Source: Clostridium fallax
GTDB taxonomy: Bacteria > Bacillota > Clostridia > Clostridiales > Clostridiaceae
Direction of reading: 5' to 3'
Length of the DNA: 64,000 nucleotides
Assembly (NCBI RefSeq): GCF_900129365.1
Contig: NZ_FQVM01000005.1
Location: forward strand, 69,582 to 133,581
The notes beneath the pieces were generated by a model. That model had not been told where the DNA came from and made no database searches. It saw nothing but the letters and a program-made list of their open reading frames with translations. How positions within the stretch are numbered: the first letter of the stretch is position 1; each line of letters starts with the position of its first letter. A program made the translations under genes and the position numbers. Shown here one piece after another: positions 34,375 through 44,049 of this stretch.

Positions 34375-36282
34375 TTATAATTTAAACTTGTCTAAAACAA
34401 TTTCACCACTATTGTCTAGATAAACTTCTATTTTTTTAGATGGTTCATCTAAAATACATTCTCTTTCTCCTACTACAAATTTAGTATTAGCATAAGCTTT
34501 TTCAACCCAAATATGTCCTTTTTTTCCTACCTTAAGAGTTGTCTTTACCTGTCCAGTACTACCTACAATTTGACATTTAATCTCCTTTTCAGCAGATAGT
34601 ATTCCTCCCCTTGCTACGCTTTCAGGATTTATGAAATATATGGAATTTCTTGCTAATAATTCTGATGTATACATTCCTTTTCCATTTATAATAATTGAAT
34701 TTGAAGAAATAATTGTTGAATCTTGCACATAATTTAATTGTACATTAACCTCAAGATCAATATTTTTTTCTAATTCTTGTATTTTAGAATATATCTTATT
34801 AATAATTTCGTTCAATTCACTATAATGCTTTATGGAAATAGGAGCTAAACCTATTAATTTCTTTTTTATTAAATTAATAATATCTTCAAATTTACCTTTT
34901 TCTATAACATTAAAATTAATTAGCTTTATATAATATTTATTTACATTCTTAAATTTGTTCTCTAATAAAACTTTTATTATTTCTCCATCGGTTCTGTTTT
35001 GTCCAAGCAAACTATGATTTTTTATCTCTTCTACAGTTTCAATAAGACTCTTAATATTATTAGAGAATTTTCTTAAAACATCTATTTGCATAGATTTTCT
35101 AGCTTCTTTTCCACCAGCTTCTATATTTGAATTTAAAACATTTCCCTTTATAAAAATATCTCCTTTTGAAGTTATTTTAGCTGAGTCTATTCCTCCTTCT
35201 ACAGATACATATCCTCCGGCATTTACTTCCATTCCTTCGCTGATGCTTCCTTTAATATCTATACCACCAATAAAATCAACATTACCTGTCTTCATATCTA
35301 CATTAGAATTTACTTCGTAAACTTCTTCTACATAAAAACCATTATTTTTAAAATAAGGACGTCCTTTTTTAAGTGAAACAACTCTATTATCTTTAACTAT
35401 ACATCCTTTTAAAGCTATTAAACTTTTCTTTACCGCTTTTTTGTGAGGCAAAACCTTTCCAAAAATGTTCATTCCATCTTGACCATCTTGTCCTAATATT
35501 TTTTCTCCAATTATTTGCCCTACTTGAACGTTATTTATATTATTTCTTTTCCTAAAATCTATTTTTTCGTTTATATCAAAATTATCTCCAGTATTGTATA
35601 AAATGTTTATTTTATCGTTTATGCCGTCTATTTTTTCTTCGCCTTCTGCGATTAAAATTCTTTTAGACTCTTTAGCACTTATAAGTTCATCTATATTTTC
35701 TTCTTTTATTCCATATATTATCTTTTGATCATTTAAAAAATTAATTATTTCATCCTTAGTAAAAGCAGGTGGACACTCCTCTTTTGAAATCTCTGTTTCT
35801 ATTTTTAATTCTTTTGAAAAGGATTTATCTTTTAACCTATAAGTAACCTTAGGAACATATCTTATTTCACCATAAGCTTTTATATTATTTTCATCTGTAT
35901 CTATTGAAAAATTTCTTTTAGCTTCTATTTCTTCACAAGATACTGTTATTTGATCTTCTCCAGTTACATAAACCTTTTCTTCTTCTTTTATTATTTTTCC
36001 ATTAACTATTAATATAACCTTTGATGTTGGAATTAAAGCTGCTTTTTGTCCTCCAAATAGTGGACTTTTAATATTTATTTTTCCATTTATAATCTCAGCT
36101 TCTCCATTTAGTTTATCAGCTTTTTCTTTATCTATTGAAAATTCTGCCTTAACCTTTTTCTTAAAAATACCTTTATTTTCCAGTACTTTGTAATTAATAA
36201 CTTCCTTTGGTAAATTAAATTCTTTTACCGCTTGTTCAATACATTCTTCTATGTTATGTCCTTCATAAATAACCCTATCCAT
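34375..36282 (-). CDS. FapA/DUF342 family polymerising protein
   Basis: 635 residues. The N-terminal 55 residues (YEGHNIEECIEQAVKEFNLPKEVINYKVLENKGIF pattern) form a Jag_N-like domain. A DUF342/FapA domain follows with a beta-helix (GGIDIKGSISEGMEVNAGGYVSVEGGID region), a coiled coil at about 410-520, and a final beta part (INPESVARGGILSAEKEI). FapA-type proteins (bactofilin-like beta-helix) often sit beside chemotaxis or flagellar genes; the role is unclear, perhaps scaffolding or pole localisation. The ATG at 36282 is eight bases after AGGAG. It is first in the che operon. Confidence 0.85.
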   Translation of the reverse strand: MDRVIYEGHNIEECIEQAVKEFNLPKEVINYKVLENKGIFKKKVKAEFSIDKEKADKLNGEAEIINGKINIKSPLFGGQKAALIPTSKVILIVNGKIIKEEEKVYVTGEDQITVSCEEIEAKRNFSIDTDENNIKAYGEIRYVPKVTYRLKDKSFSKELKIETEISKEECPPAFTKDEIINFLNDQKIIYGIKEENIDELISAKESKRILIAEGEEKIDGINDKINILYNTGDNFDINEKIDFRKRNNINNVQVGQIIGEKILGQDGQDGMNIFGKVLPHKKAVKKSLIALKGCIVKDNRVVSLKKGRPYFKNNGFYVEEVYEVNSNVDMKTGNVDFIGGIDIKGSISEGMEVNAGGYVSVEGGIDSAKITSKGDIFIKGNVLNSNIEAGGKEARKSMQIDVLRKFSNNIKSLIETVEEIKNHSLLGQNRTDGEIIKVLLENKFKNVNKYYIKLINFNVIEKGKFEDIINLIKKKLIGLAPISIKHYSELNEIINKIYSKIQELEKNIDLEVNVQLNYVQDSTIISSNSIIINGKGMYTSELLARNSIYFINPESVARGGILSAEKEIKCQIVGSTGQVKTTLKVGKKGHIWVEKAYANTKFVVGERECILDEPSKKIEVYLDNSGEIVLDKFKL

Positions 36283-36339
36283 TTTCATTTCTCCTAAGCT
36301 TAATAATAATTATCTTTTTTAAATTATATCTTTTTATTT

Positions 36340-36366
36340 TTATCGTTTATTTCATGGAAATTCTTA
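36340..36366 (-). promoter_or_regulatory. Possible sigma-28 promoter of the fapA-che operon
   Basis: Minus strand: TAAG (36366-36363), 15 bases, AACGATAA (36347-36340). The -35 has one mismatch and the -10 lacks the first two consensus bases. It is 58 bases upstream of the fapA start. Plausible by position, weaker than the fliC site. Confidence 0.4.
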
Positions 36367-36465
36367 ATATTATTTCTAAAAATAATAACTTTTAGTTAAT
36401 TTTTTATAAACATTAAGAAAAATTTTTTACATTATTTAAATTTAAAATTAAATATTTACAATAAA

Positions 36466-37110
36466 TTAATTCCATTTTAAAATTTTAATCAAATTATTTT
36501 TTCCTCTATAATTTATAAGATAGGGATGGCCTACTAAATCAAAAAGCGGTTTGTCTGAAAGGGAGTCTGAAAACATATATGAATCTTTAAAATCAACTTT
36601 TATATTTTCTTTTTTTAATTCTTCCATAAGTCTTCTAACTTTCTCTTTACCCTTACAATTTTCTCCATCTATTTTTCTTAAAAAAACTTTATTATCATTG
36701 AATCTAAATTTCGTTCCTATTACTTTATCAACTTCTTTTATATTGTAAAGTTCTTTTAAATAAAACTCTGGAGACGCTGAAATTAGATATATCTTATATC
36801 CTTCAGATTTTAATTTTTTTATCATATCTACTCCATCTTTATAAAAAATTTTACTTAAAACTTTCTCATAATAGTCTTTAACTATTTCCTTAAGTTTATC
36901 TTCATCTATTTTATCTATAAACTTTAAAAAAGTTTCTTTAGTTTTTCTTTCATCAAAAATTTTTAATATAAACATAATTCCTGAAAAAGCAGCCCTAGGT
37001 AAGAACCTTATATTTTTTATATCTTTTCTTATCATAAATTTATAAAATTCCATAAGAGTTTCCTTTTTAGTTAAGGTAAAATCCACATCAAATATAGCTA
37101 ATTTTTCCAT
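36466..37110 (-). CDS. HAD-superfamily subfamily IB phosphatase (SerB-like)
   Basis: 214 residues. HAD motif I IFDVDFTLTKKE (D8/D10), motif II ISASPEF, motif III Lys region, motif IV MFSDSLSDKPLFDLVG. The helical cap between motifs I and II matches subfamily IB. Substrates could be phosphoserine-like small molecules or lipid head groups; this cannot be told from sequence. It stands alone between the chemotaxis operon and the DUF1292 gene, with AAGGAG about 12 bases before the ATG. Confidence 0.85.
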   Translation of the reverse strand: MEKLAIFDVDFTLTKKETLMEFYKFMIRKDIKNIRFLPRAAFSGIMFILKIFDERKTKETFLKFIDKIDEDKLKEIVKDYYEKVLSKIFYKDGVDMIKKLKSEGYKIYLISASPEFYLKELYNIKEVDKVIGTKFRFNDNKVFLRKIDGENCKGKEKVRRLMEELKKENIKVDFKDSYMFSDSLSDKPLFDLVGHPYLINYRGKNNLIKILKWN

Positions 37111-37190
37111 TTAATTTTTTTCTCCTTTTTACATCACTTTTATTTTAAAAATACATTTTAAATTTTTACTAAATAATTTTTTCTTTTAAT

Positions 37191-37226
37191 AAATAAAAGG
37201 GTATCTGATTTAAATCAAATACCCTT
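37191..37226 (-). terminator. Terminator of the DUF1292 gene
   Basis: Stem AAGGGTATCTGATTT with AAATCAAATACCCTT (37197-37226, one mismatch), followed on the minus strand by TTTTATTTATT. It is 22 bases beyond the stop codon at 37249. Confidence 0.82.
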
Positions 37227-37248
37227 AAATTTGTATACTAAAATTTTA

Positions 37249-37644
37249 TTACTCTGATAGTTGTTCCTCGTAATATTTAGTTACAGCTTGGAACTCTTCA
37301 TCATCTGGAACAGCAAGACTTCCTTCTTCTCCTTCTGATCTGAATAAGTATACAGAACCATCTTGAGGATTTTGAACTAAAACATATTCTAATTCATTAT
37401 ACTCAAAAGCATCTATTACTTCACAGCTAACTATATTTCCATCTTCATCTTCTAAATCTACTACAAAAGTTTCATATTCATGGTCTCCGCAACCACATCC
37501 ACATTCATGATCGTCATGAGAATGTTCTCCACATCCGCATCCACAGCTATGATCTTCGTGATTATGTTCTCCACATCCGCAAGTATTTTCGCCTTCATGA
37601 TCTCCACAACCACAACCACATTTATTTAAATCTTTATCTGACAT
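37249..37644 (-). CDS. DUF1292 protein with a Cys/His-rich N-terminal extension
   Basis: 131 residues. The C-terminal 75 residues (TFVVDLEDEDGNIVSCEVIDAFEYNELEYVLVQ pattern) are a DUF1292 domain. The first 55 residues hold four CGCG-type clusters separated by Asp/Glu/His spacers, giving 11 Cys and 8 His, which suggests binding of a soft metal such as zinc, copper or nickel. Function is unknown. The ATG at 37644 is preferred (GGAG six bases upstream); an earlier ATG at 37659 lacks a spaced site. Single gene with its own terminator. Confidence 0.8.
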   Translation of the reverse strand: MSDKDLNKCGCGCGDHEGENTCGCGEHNHEDHSCGCGCGEHSHDDHECGCGCGDHEYETFVVDLEDEDGNIVSCEVIDAFEYNELEYVLVQNPQDGSVYLFRSEGEEGSLAVPDDEEFQAVTKYYEEQLSE

Positions 37645-37916
37645 ATAATCTCCACACATTTTACAATGTAATGTGAGGATTCACCTCCCTTAATAAAATT
37701 TAGTTATGTATTAATTGTAACCTTAATTCCATAATATTAAAAGGTTTTTTTATTAAATATTAAATACTTTTTTTAAATATATTAAATATAAGTACAAAAT
37801 ATCAGTACTACATAAATAAAGCATTATAATTTAGAAAATATACAAAAAAATAACTTAATAAAAAAATTATAAAAATAATATAAATATGAGTTCTACTTTT
37901 ACTATTTTATAAAATA
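37645..37916. other. Upstream region of the DUF1292 gene, AT-rich, no gene
   Basis: No open frame is credible. A strong AGGGAGG at about 37692-37686 (minus strand) lies too far from either DUF1292 start to serve it. The bases between can form an imperfect hairpin (CCTCACATT with AATGTGTGG) whose 3' arm touches the functional GGAG. This may control translation, but evidence is thin. Confidence 0.35.
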
Positions 37917-37948
37917 TAAAAGGCTGAATATCATATGATATTCAGCCT
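37917..37948 (-). terminator. Terminator of the pyruvate:ferredoxin oxidoreductase gene
   Basis: A perfect 28-base palindrome (37921-37948; 12-base stem, 4-base loop, arms beginning AGGCTGAATATC) followed on the minus strand by TTTTATATTTTAT. It is 22 bases past the stop codon. The T run is weaker than usual, but the stem is very stable. Confidence 0.87.
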
Positions 37949-37970
37949 AAATATACAATCTAAATTAAGA

Positions 37971-40900
37971 TTATTGATTAGCTAACTTCTTGTAGTTTTC
38001 TAATCTTTCCATTGCATCCTTATGAGTCTTTTCAAATAAAGCCTCAGCAGCTTCTGGGAATGCCTTAGCAAGTGAAGCATATCTAACTTCTCCCATTAAG
38101 AATTCTCTGAAGTCTCCCTTAGGTTCTTTTGAATCTAATGAGAATGGGTTCTTTCCAGCATCTTTAAGTTCTGGATTAAATCTATACATTGCCCAGTATC
38201 CACATTCAACAGCATTCTTAGCTTCTAATTGAGTTTTACCCATTCCAGCTTTAATTCCGTGGTTGATACATGGAGCGTAAGCTATAATTAATGATGGTCC
38301 TTTGTAAGCTTCTGCTTCTGCTATAGCTTTAAGAGTTTGGTTCTTATCTGCACCCATTGAAATTTGAGCAACATATACATAACCATAGCTCATAGCCATC
38401 ATTCCAAGGTCTTTCTTCTTAGTTCTCTTACCACTTGCAGCAAATTTAGCTATTGCAGCAGTTGGAGTAGATTTAGAAGCTTGACCACCAGTATTTGAGT
38501 AAACTTCTGTATCAAATACAAATATGTTTACATCTTCTCCTGATGCAAGAACATGGTCAACACCGCCGTATCCGATGTCGTAAGCCCAACCGTCTCCACC
38601 GAAGATCCATTGTGATCTCTTAACTAAGTAATCTTTATCCTTTAAGATTTCCTTAGCTAATTCATTGTTTTCTTTTTCTAGTGCAGCAACTAATTTATCT
38701 GCTCTATCTCTAGTTCCTTCACCATTGTTCATATTTTCTAACCAATCATTTAAAGCAACCTTAGTTTCTTCTGATACACCTGATTCTAAAGCTCTCTTAG
38801 CAGTTTCAGCTATTCTATCTCTTACAGCTTTAACTCCTAAGAACATACCTAAACCATACTCAGCATTATCTTCAAATAATGAGTTAGCCCAAGCTGGACC
38901 ATATCCTTTATGGTTCTTAGTGTATGGAGTTGAAGGTGCTGATCCACCCCAGATTGATGAACATCCAGTAGCATTAGCTATCATCATTCTGTCACCAAAT
39001 AATTGAGTTATAAGTTTTGCATATGGAGTTTCTCCACATCCAGCACAAGCACCTGAGAACTCAAATAATGGTTTTTCAAATTGGCTACCTTTAACTGTTT
39101 TCTTATTCATTGGGTTAGCTTTTGGTGAAACTTCGTCTATAGCATAATCCCAAGGTTTTATTTGATCGTGTTGAGTTTCTTGTAACTTCATAACTAAAGC
39201 TTTGTTTGGAGCTGGACATACTTGAACACAGTTTCCACAACCAGCACAATCAAGTGGGCTTACAGCTATACTGAAGAATAATGGTTCTTCTGATTTTATA
39301 CCCTTAGCTGGAACAGCCTTAGTTCCTTCAGGAGCATTATTCTTTTCTGCTTCGTTGTATAATACTGGTCTTATTGTAGCATGTGGACAAACAAATGAAC
39401 ATTGGTTACATTGAATACAGTTTTCTGATATCCATTCTGGAACCTTTATAGCTATACCTCTTTTTTCGTAAGCAGCTGTTCCATTTTCAAATGTACCATC
39501 TTCCATTCCAACGAAAGTACTTACAGGAAGTTTATCTCCTTCTTGTCTGTTCATTGGTTCAACTATCTTAGTTATGAATTCTGGTTTATCGCAGTTGCAT
39601 TCTTTAGCTTCATCTTTTGCATTAGCCCATGCAGCTGGAACTTTTATCTCAACGATTGATTCTATTCCCTTATCTATAGCTGCGTGGTTCATGTCAACAA
39701 CGTTTTGACCTTTTTTACCGTATGATTTAACAACAGCATCTTTTAAGTACTTAGCAGCATCTTCTATTGGAATGATGTTAGCTAATTTAAAGAATGCAGC
39801 TTGCATTATCATGTTGATTCTTCCACCTAGTCCAATTTCAGAAGCTATCTTAACAGCATTTAAAGTATAGAACTTAATGTTATTTTCAGCTATAAACTTC
39901 TTATATGATGCTGGTAATTTTTCTTCTATTTCTTCTGGTGTCCATAATGTATTTAATAAGAATGTACCATTCTTCTTTAATCCTTCTAATACATTATACT
40001 TATAAACATATGATTGATTATGACAAGCAACGAAATCAGCTTTGTTTATTAAGTAAGGTGATTTAATTGGCTTCTTACCAAATCTTAAGTGAGAAACTGT
40101 TATTCCACCTGATTTCTTTGAGTCATATGCAAAATAACCTTGAGCATACATATCAGTATGGTCTCCGATTATCTTTATAGCACTCTTGTTTGCTCCAACA
40201 GTACCGTCTGATCCTAATCCCCAGAACTTACAAGCTTTAGTTCCTTCTGGTGTAGTATCAACGTCTTCTTTAACTTCTGGAAGTGATGTATTTGTAACAT
40301 CATCAACAATTGCTATAGTAAATCCATTCTTAGGATTACTTTCTTTTAAGTTATTGTATACACTTATTAAGTGAGTTGGAAGTGTGTCTTTTGAACCTAA
40401 TCCGTATCTTCCGCCTACTATAACTGGTTGTTCTTCTGATCCGTAGAATGCATTTTGTACATCTAAGAATAGAGGTTCTCCAGCTGAACCTGGTTCTTTA
40501 GTTCTATCTAAAACTGCTATTCTCTTAGCAGTTGCAGGTATTGCTTTCTTTAATAATTCATTTGAGAAAGGTCTGAATAGTCTTACTTTAACGACACCAA
40601 CTTTTTCTCCCTTAGCATTTAAGTAATCAACAGTTTCTTCTAAAGCATCTGTTATTGAACCCATTGCTATAACAACTCTATCAGCATCTTTTGCTCCATA
40701 GTAGTCGAAACAGTGATATTCTCTTCCAGTTAATTTAGTTATTTCAGCCATGTAGCTTTCAACCATTGCTGGAACTGCTTCATAATACTTATTAACAACT
40801 TCTCTTTCTTGGAAGTATATATCAGGATTTTGAGCAGTACCCCTAGTTACTGGGTGATCTGGGTTTAAAGCTCTTCTTCTGAATGCTTCAACTGCATCCA

Positions 40901-41492
40901 TATCTACTAATTTAGCTAATTCATCATATTCTAAAACTTCAACCTTTTGAATTTCGTGTGAAGTTCTAAAACCATCAAAGAAGTTTACAAATGGAACTCT
41001 TGATTTTATAGCTGTTAAGTGAGCTACAGCTGATAAATCCATAACTTCTTGAACTGAACCTTCAGCAAGCATTGCAAAACCTGTTTGTCTTGCTGCCATA
41101 ACGTCTTGATGATCTCCAAATATATTTAATGAGCTAGTAGCTAGTGATCTAGCTGATACATGGAATACTCCTGGAAGTAATTCACCTGATATTTTGTACA
41201 TATTTGGTATCATTAATAATAAACCTTGTGATGCTGTGTAAGTTGTTGTTAATGCTCCACCTTGTAGTGATCCATGAACTGCACCAGCAGCACCTGCTTC
41301 TGATTGCATCTCCATAACTTGCACTTGTTGACCAAATATATTTTTTCTTCCTTGTGCAACCCACTCATCAACGTGTTCTGCCATTGGTGATGATGGTGTA
41401 ATTGGATATATAGCTGCAACATCAGTAAATGCGTATGAAATATGAGCAGCAGCAGTATTACCATCCATAGTCTTCATCTTTCTCATTGCCAT
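37971..41492 (-). CDS. nifJ: Pyruvate:ferredoxin (flavodoxin) oxidoreductase
   Basis: 1173 residues, full length for the single-chain enzyme. Domains in order: pyruvate-binding N-terminal domain (ITPSSPMAEHVDEW), domain II, the gamma domain (FWGLGSDGTVGANK), a double [4Fe-4S] ferredoxin domain (CIQCNQCSFVCP and CAGCGNCVQVCP at about 690-760), and the TPP domain with CAGCGETPYAKL, GDGWAYDIGYGG and a further cluster Cys. It oxidises pyruvate to acetyl-CoA and CO2 and reduces ferredoxin, the central step of clostridial fermentation. Codon use is GC-richer than in neighbours, as expected for high expression. AGAGGGG lies eight bases before the ATG. Confidence 0.97.
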   Translation of the reverse strand: MAMRKMKTMDGNTAAAHISYAFTDVAAIYPITPSSPMAEHVDEWVAQGRKNIFGQQVQVMEMQSEAGAAGAVHGSLQGGALTTTYTASQGLLLMIPNMYKISGELLPGVFHVSARSLATSSLNIFGDHQDVMAARQTGFAMLAEGSVQEVMDLSAVAHLTAIKSRVPFVNFFDGFRTSHEIQKVEVLEYDELAKLVDMDAVEAFRRRALNPDHPVTRGTAQNPDIYFQEREVVNKYYEAVPAMVESYMAEITKLTGREYHCFDYYGAKDADRVVIAMGSITDALEETVDYLNAKGEKVGVVKVRLFRPFSNELLKKAIPATAKRIAVLDRTKEPGSAGEPLFLDVQNAFYGSEEQPVIVGGRYGLGSKDTLPTHLISVYNNLKESNPKNGFTIAIVDDVTNTSLPEVKEDVDTTPEGTKACKFWGLGSDGTVGANKSAIKIIGDHTDMYAQGYFAYDSKKSGGITVSHLRFGKKPIKSPYLINKADFVACHNQSYVYKYNVLEGLKKNGTFLLNTLWTPEEIEEKLPASYKKFIAENNIKFYTLNAVKIASEIGLGGRINMIMQAAFFKLANIIPIEDAAKYLKDAVVKSYGKKGQNVVDMNHAAIDKGIESIVEIKVPAAWANAKDEAKECNCDKPEFITKIVEPMNRQEGDKLPVSTFVGMEDGTFENGTAAYEKRGIAIKVPEWISENCIQCNQCSFVCPHATIRPVLYNEAEKNNAPEGTKAVPAKGIKSEEPLFFSIAVSPLDCAGCGNCVQVCPAPNKALVMKLQETQHDQIKPWDYAIDEVSPKANPMNKKTVKGSQFEKPLFEFSGACAGCGETPYAKLITQLFGDRMMIANATGCSSIWGGSAPSTPYTKNHKGYGPAWANSLFEDNAEYGLGMFLGVKAVRDRIAETAKRALESGVSEETKVALNDWLENMNNGEGTRDRADKLVAALEKENNELAKEILKDKDYLVKRSQWIFGGDGWAYDIGYGGVDHVLASGEDVNIFVFDTEVYSNTGGQASKSTPTAAIAKFAASGKRTKKKDLGMMAMSYGYVYVAQISMGADKNQTLKAIAEAEAYKGPSLIIAYAPCINHGIKAGMGKTQLEAKNAVECGYWAMYRFNPELKDAGKNPFSLDSKEPKGDFREFLMGEVRYASLAKAFPEAAEALFEKTHKDAMERLENYKKLANQ

Positions 41493-41595
41493 CGTGTTGA
41501 CCCCTCTTTCATTAAATCTATTAATTTTTTTAAATAGAATATATTTAAGTATATTTCTAAAAACTTAATATGTTAGAAATATAAATTAAGCTTTT

Positions 41596-42021
41596 TTATC
41601 TTGTAAGTAGTTCTGCTAATTCTTTTGCTTTTTGCAATTGTTCCTCTGTAGGTGATTCTTTAACTGCTAAGCTTCCAATAACATCAAATCCATAATCCTT
41701 CATTCGTTCAACCCATTCTTCCATGAATTTTCCGTCATCCCAACCATAAGATCCAAATAAAATTATTTTTTTGTTTTCCACAGGTAATAATTTAAATTGG
41801 CTTATAAAAGGTTCCATATCATGCTGTTCTATTCTATTATTATCCATAGACGGACTTCCAAAAGCAACTGCGTCAGCCTCTAGGACATCTTCAACCTTTG
41901 CATCAGTAACATGTTTTATAATAGCTTTTGCACCTAAAGACTCTATTTTTTCTCCTATAGCGCTTGCTAATACTTCAACATTACCACCATTGCTCCAATA
42001 AATTACTGATATTTTTTTCAT
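41596..42021 (-). CDS. Flavodoxin
   Basis: 141 residues, short-chain flavodoxin. The FMN phosphate loop is SVIYWSNGGNVEVLA at about 4-18 (YWSNGGN in place of T-x-TGNT), with aromatic FMN-stacking regions FGSPSMDN and GSYGWDDGKF. It is a one-electron carrier. The next gene downstream (103 bases) is pyruvate:ferredoxin/flavodoxin oxidoreductase, so it may accept electrons from it, and no terminator separates them. Its own sigma-A promoter lies at 42102-42129. Confidence 0.93.
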   Translation of the reverse strand: MKKISVIYWSNGGNVEVLASAIGEKIESLGAKAIIKHVTDAKVEDVLEADAVAFGSPSMDNNRIEQHDMEPFISQFKLLPVENKKIILFGSYGWDDGKFMEEWVERMKDYGFDVIGSLAVKESPTEEQLQKAKELAELLTR

Positions 42022-42101
42022 ATAAAAAGCACCTCTCTACTTGTTAATAATTTAACATAACCCTATTTTTTGCCATTGGTTTTTACAGTAACTACATATT
42101 T

Positions 42102-42129
42102 ATTATACCCCATGAATTTTTTTTTGCAA
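42102..42129 (-). promoter_or_regulatory. Sigma-A-type promoter of the flavodoxin gene
   Basis: Minus strand: TTGCAA (42129-42124), 16 bases, TATAAT (42107-42102). It is about 80 bases upstream of the flavodoxin ATG. The rest of the 408-base gap (42130-42340) shows no gene or other recognisable element. Confidence 0.6.
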
Positions 42130-42340
42130 GTTTCATATATACGCTATTTCTCCAAATTCCTCTATTTTTTTAACATTATATATAATACATTTAAATATTT
42201 TAGCTCATTTTAGTTTTTATATATTCTTTACAAACCCTATATATCTTTACATTATTAGAATTTTCTCAAAATTGCTCCTTTTTTCTATATACTTTATTTT
42301 CTTGAAATCACCTTCTAATCCTGCTATCTAATTCTATAAA

Positions 42341-42401
42341 ATAAAAAGAAAATAGCTATATAACTATATAATTAAATGATATATAGTTAACAAGCTATTT
42401 T
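42341..42401 (-). terminator. Terminator of murG
   Basis: Long hairpin: AAAATAGCT with AGCTATTTT (42349-42357 and 42393-42401) and an inner TAACTATATA/TATATAGTTA stem, followed on the minus strand by CTTTTTATTTTAT. It is 28 bases after the murG stop. Confidence 0.75.
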
Positions 42402-42429
42402 AACCCTTATAATTTATAAAAACCTTATA

Positions 42430-43503
42430 CTATTTTCTTATGGAATTTAATATTACATTTATGATATTATCGACTCCATTTCTACTTTTACTATTCTCCA
42501 TATTTTTTATAAACTTTTCTTTATTATCTTTTAAATATTTTATTTTAGTCATAAAATCAGCATCAGTAAGATTTTCTTCTTCTATAACAATGCTATATCC
42601 ACTTTTTTCAAAGGATTTTGCATTAAGAACTTGGTCTCCTCTTGATGCCTTTTTAGAAAGAGGAATCAAAATATTAGGCTTTTTTAGTGCTAAGATTTCA
42701 AATATAGAATTAGCCCCTGCTCTTGATACTAAGTAATCAGCTGCGTTTATTACATCTGGTAATTCTTCTCTTAAATATTCAAATTGTCTATACCCTTTAA
42801 TGTTTTTTAAGTTTTTATCTAAATTTCCTTTACCGCAAAGATGGACTATATTAAATTTTAATAGTAGTTCTTTCAAATTATTTCTTATAGTATCATTTAT
42901 TATTTTTGATCCTAAGCTTCCACCCATTACGAGAATAATATCTTTTTCCGTTTCAAAATTTAAAAATCTTCTACCATTATTTTTATTTCCTTCAAATAAA
43001 CTTTCCCTAATTGGAGTACCTGTAACAATTCCTTTATTCCCCTTTACAAGTTTCACACTTTCAGGAAAAGTTACACAAAGCTTATTACAAAAAGGTGATG
43101 CTAATTTATTTGCAAGTCCAGGAGTCATATCAGATTCATGAGATACCACTGGAATATTTCTCATTGATGCTGCAATAACTACTGGAACTGTTACAAAACC
43201 ACCTTTTGAAAAAATTACATCTGGTTTTTCTCTTCCTAATATTAAAAAAGCATCGCAAACACCTTTCATTACTTTAAAAGGATCTGTAAAATTTTTTATA
43301 TCAAAATATCTTCTAAGTTTTCCTGATGATATTGAATAATATTCTATACCTTCTTTTTTTATTATATCCTTTTCTATTCCATCCTTACTTCCTATATACT
43401 TTATTTCAAACCCTGCCTTTTTAAGCTTAGGTACTAAAGCCAAATTTGGTGTAACATGACCAGCTGAACCTCCACCAGTCATTATTATTTTATATCTATT
43501 CAA
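42430..43503 (-). CDS. murG: UDP-N-acetylglucosamine transferase MurG
   Basis: 357 residues from a TTG start. G-loops IIMTGGGSAGHVTPNLAL near 6-23 and GGSLGSKIIN near 185, plus SRAGANSIFEILALKKPNILIPL, identify MurG. It adds GlcNAc to lipid I to make lipid II on the inner face of the membrane. AAGGGG is nine bases before the TTG and directly abuts the in-frame ATG at 43512, so TTG at 43503 (MNRYKII, the family-typical start) is chosen. It stands alone, outside the usual mra cluster, as in other clostridia. Confidence 0.93.
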   Translation of the reverse strand: MNRYKIIMTGGGSAGHVTPNLALVPKLKKAGFEIKYIGSKDGIEKDIIKKEGIEYYSISSGKLRRYFDIKNFTDPFKVMKGVCDAFLILGREKPDVIFSKGGFVTVPVVIAASMRNIPVVSHESDMTPGLANKLASPFCNKLCVTFPESVKLVKGNKGIVTGTPIRESLFEGNKNNGRRFLNFETEKDIILVMGGSLGSKIINDTIRNNLKELLLKFNIVHLCGKGNLDKNLKNIKGYRQFEYLREELPDVINAADYLVSRAGANSIFEILALKKPNILIPLSKKASRGDQVLNAKSFEKSGYSIVIEEENLTDADFMTKIKYLKDNKEKFIKNMENSKSRNGVDNIINVILNSIRK

Positions 43504-43740
43504 ACTAAACATCCCCTTTATAAAAATCAATAATTTTATTTATATAATTATAACTTATTTTCTATAAAAATTATCTTATATTATCAAACACATTTAATTA
43601 TATTCTAAATATTATTTTTTTTGCAATGGAATTATTATTAAAGAGGATTATTTTTCTATATCGTCCATCAATTATATAAAATAAAATTTATTTAAAAGGA
43701 CAATATAATATTACAAAAATAATTAAGGAGGTGCTTAAAA

Positions 43741-43920
43741 ATGGCACAAAAATTAGTACCAGAAGCTAAGAATGGATTATCAAAATTCAAAATGGAAATC
43801 GCAAAAGAAATGGGAGTTCCATTTACAGATTATAATGGAGAATTAAGCTCAAAACAATGCGGTAGCGTTGGTGGAGAAATGGTTAAAAGAATGGTTGAGC
43901 AATACGAAAAAGGACTATAA
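43741..43920 (+). CDS. Small acid-soluble spore protein, alpha/beta type
   Basis: 59 residues. LVPEAKNGLSKFKMEIAKEMG and then LSSKQCGSVGGEMVKRMVEQYE contain both conserved SASP segments (the first ending in the E-I/A GPR-cleavage-like site, the second in GGxMVKRM). Alpha/beta SASPs coat spore DNA and protect it from UV and heat. AAGGAGGTG lies six bases before the ATG. Cys in KQCGSVGGEM is unusual at a spot that is mostly polar or small in relatives. It is monocistronic with a terminator at 44050. A sigma-G promoter is expected; no convincing match was found. Confidence 0.95.
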   Translation: MAQKLVPEAKNGLSKFKMEIAKEMGVPFTDYNGELSSKQCGSVGGEMVKRMVEQYEKGL

Positions 43921-44049
43921 TATTTATATTCCTTTCTATAATTAAACTAAATTTATATAATTATATTTAAGAAGATAAAATCTATATAAATATATTAATA
44001 TATTTATACAATTAAGACTTCTTAAAAAGTAAAATATTATTTTAAGAGT

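Noticed and set aside
41182..41464. Additional short frames inside the pyruvate:ferredoxin oxidoreductase gene
   Set aside because: Same-strand, out-of-frame readings of a highly expressed gene; no start signals.
43621..43735. Sigma-G promoter of the SASP gene
   Set aside because: No sequence pair matched the -35 and -10 pattern well enough to place it.
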